Shown: positions 62,901 to 64,000 of the stretch, piece by piece | Layout: the number at the start of each line of letters is the position of its first letter | Position numbering within the stretch: the stretch's first letter is position 1 | NCBI RefSeq assembly: GCF_027596085.1 | Contig: NC_072459.1 | Location: 23,429,228-23,493,227 of the forward strand | DNA length: 64,000 nt | Direction of reading: 5' to 3' | From: Anoplopoma fimbria | Lineage: Eukaryota; Chordata; Actinopteri; Perciformes; Anoplopomatidae | Notes under the pieces: generated by a model | What the model was told of the DNA's origin: nothing | Seen by the model: the letters and a program-made list of their open reading frames with translations, nothing else | The model's database searches: none | Position numbers and translations under genes: made by a program

Positions 62901-64000
62901 ACAGTCCCTTAATACAATTATGAGCAAACCTGTAGCTACAAGAGGCTACAGTCCAACTTACTTGCAAGAAGTTGCCTACGATGTAAAACGAAAGGTGACA
63001 GAATTTGAATCAAAGAGGAAATATGCTCTAAAGAGGGAGTTCACGATTGATCTCTTACTGTATGTATTTCACAGAGCAGGGAGATGGCTTTCAGAGTCCC
63101 ACAAGAAATTCAAAGGGAACAATGATGCACAGTCCTATGTAGAAAGTAAGAAAATGCAATATTACAACATTTTCAGGAGCTTCTGCAAAGGAAACTCATC
63201 TGCTGTTGTGCTTGGAGAACTTATCTGTGAGAAGCTAAAGAGTTCCACTGTTGAGGCAGTCTGTAACAAGACTGCCATTGATCTTGCTGGAGAGATGAAG
63301 TGCAATTTCCCAGCATTCAATGTGAACAGATTGCACTTTGAGAAACATCTGTTGAGGTCACTCGCAGAGAAAGAAGACTTTCATGGCTTTATCAACTACA
63401 TCCGACAACCAAGGAATCAAGCAGAGACTTACATAAGAGAAGAAGTACAGAAATACATCTTCAGAGAACAAAGAGGGAAAGCACAGGATAAACTCAGGAA
63501 AAATGTTGAAGACATCAACGAGCTTGTTAGTCAAGCTTTATTTACTGCAACAGAGAAAGTCAAAGAGAAGCAGCAGGAAAAAATGCAGGGGAAAAAAGGA
63601 GACCCAGACATGTGGCTGGAGGAATTTTGCAGTTTGCTAAAAGATAAGCTTGCCTTCGACACAGTTTGTTGTCAAAACTTCAGTGACATAAACAATTTTG
63701 ACTTTCTTAAAGAAGAGATACAGAAAGGTCTTGTGTTAGTCCTACAAGAAGTGAGCGAGCTCTCACTGGATAAGATCAAGGAGTTCAGGATGAAGCCTGA
63801 TCAAATCCTAATCGATCAACTGTGTAACTGCTGCTGGGTTACTTGTCCATTCTGTGCAGCTGTTTGCACCAACACCATAAGTGATCACGAAGAGGACCAC
63901 AGCGTGCCGTTTCATCGATCTTTGTCAGTTAATGGATGGCACATAAAAAACACCGTGGAACTGAGTATTGAGTTCTGCACAACAAGTATTGCAAGTGACA
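56999..64000 (+). CDS. gvin1: Interferon-induced very large GTPase-like protein (GVIN/VLIG family), 3' end beyond window
   Basis: Family of interferon-inducible giant GTPases, expanded in fish. Exons: 56999-57068, 57307-57906, 59281-59318, then one huge exon from 59416 running open to the window end, all with matching phases; 1764 residues are inside the window. Order: residues 25-200 form an AIG1/GIMAP-like domain with a ruined P-loop (LVLIGETNSIEIGSKNLL). Residues about 430-560 form a second G-like domain with GSPSPSKS at 440-447, where Ser replaces the second Gly. The VLIG-type G domain follows, with an intact GVQSSGKST at 865-873, its switch segment AGRCTKGA and DTEG at 61459-61470, then HDNELATFVIGLG and SPSCVFVHQNVTD. 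A long helical region follows, then a Cys/His cluster near residues 1700-1735 (CPFC, DHEEDHSV, FHR). The start ATG 56999 lies in AAGATGG context, one base after a 4-codon upstream ORF. I see no frame break in the 4.6-kb exon. Confidence 0.93.
57907..59280 (+). other. Intron 2 of the very large GTPase gene
   Basis: About 1.4 kb, AT-rich. A short 79-codon frame at 58781-59020 and the surrounding pyrimidine-rich stretch resemble no family I know. Confidence 0.6.

Overview
The window is vertebrate nuclear DNA and almost certainly from a ray-finned (teleost, probably percomorph) fish. It holds multi-exon genes with GT-AG introns, many (CA)n microsatellites, tRNA-derived SINEs with a typical fish 3' tail, a Ty3/gypsy remnant and an L2/Rex-like LINE fragment. 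Four protein genes were reconstructed by joining exons with matching splice phases. Three of them (tnrc6b, card10, cdc42ep1) have human orthologues that, from general knowledge, lie on 22q13.1, so the block is a conserved syntenic segment.

Layout. Bases 1-1040 are a 33-bp minisatellite. Bases 1250-1830 are CpG-rich and look like a promoter and first exon of a minus-strand gene leaving the window to the left. SINE-type repeats fill 1880-2750. tnrc6b (GW182 family, miRNA silencing scaffold) is on the minus strand, with its 3' UTR from about 3430, coding exons at 4900-16720 and its promoter near 18.3-18.6 kb. card10 (CARMA3, CARD-coiled coil-PDZ-SH3-GUK scaffold) is upstream on the same strand, with coding exons at 19939-29060 and a possible first exon at 31009, beside an 18-bp minisatellite. 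A gene-poor stretch (31.6-39.8 kb) leads to cdc42ep1 on the plus strand, with 5' UTR exons from about 39.9 kb and CDS at 45510-49343. After another gene-poor stretch comes a TATA promoter with an IRF-like site (about 51.98 kb). A block of transposable elements follows (52.8-56.4 kb), then a very large GVIN/VLIG-type interferon-induced GTPase gene on the plus strand (56999 to beyond the window end).

Roles. tnrc6b bridges Argonaute to deadenylases. card10 links receptor and PKC signals to BCL10/MALT1 and NF-kB. cdc42ep1 is a CDC42 effector acting on actin and septins. The very large GTPase belongs to an expanded fish immune family. The first three share a neighbourhood by synteny; nothing in the sequence shows that they act together.

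Quality note. Three exons (two in tnrc6b, one in card10) keep the frame only if a single base is added to or removed from a short G/C run. Each correction also repairs the downstream splice phase. Consensus errors at homopolymers are the likeliest reason.
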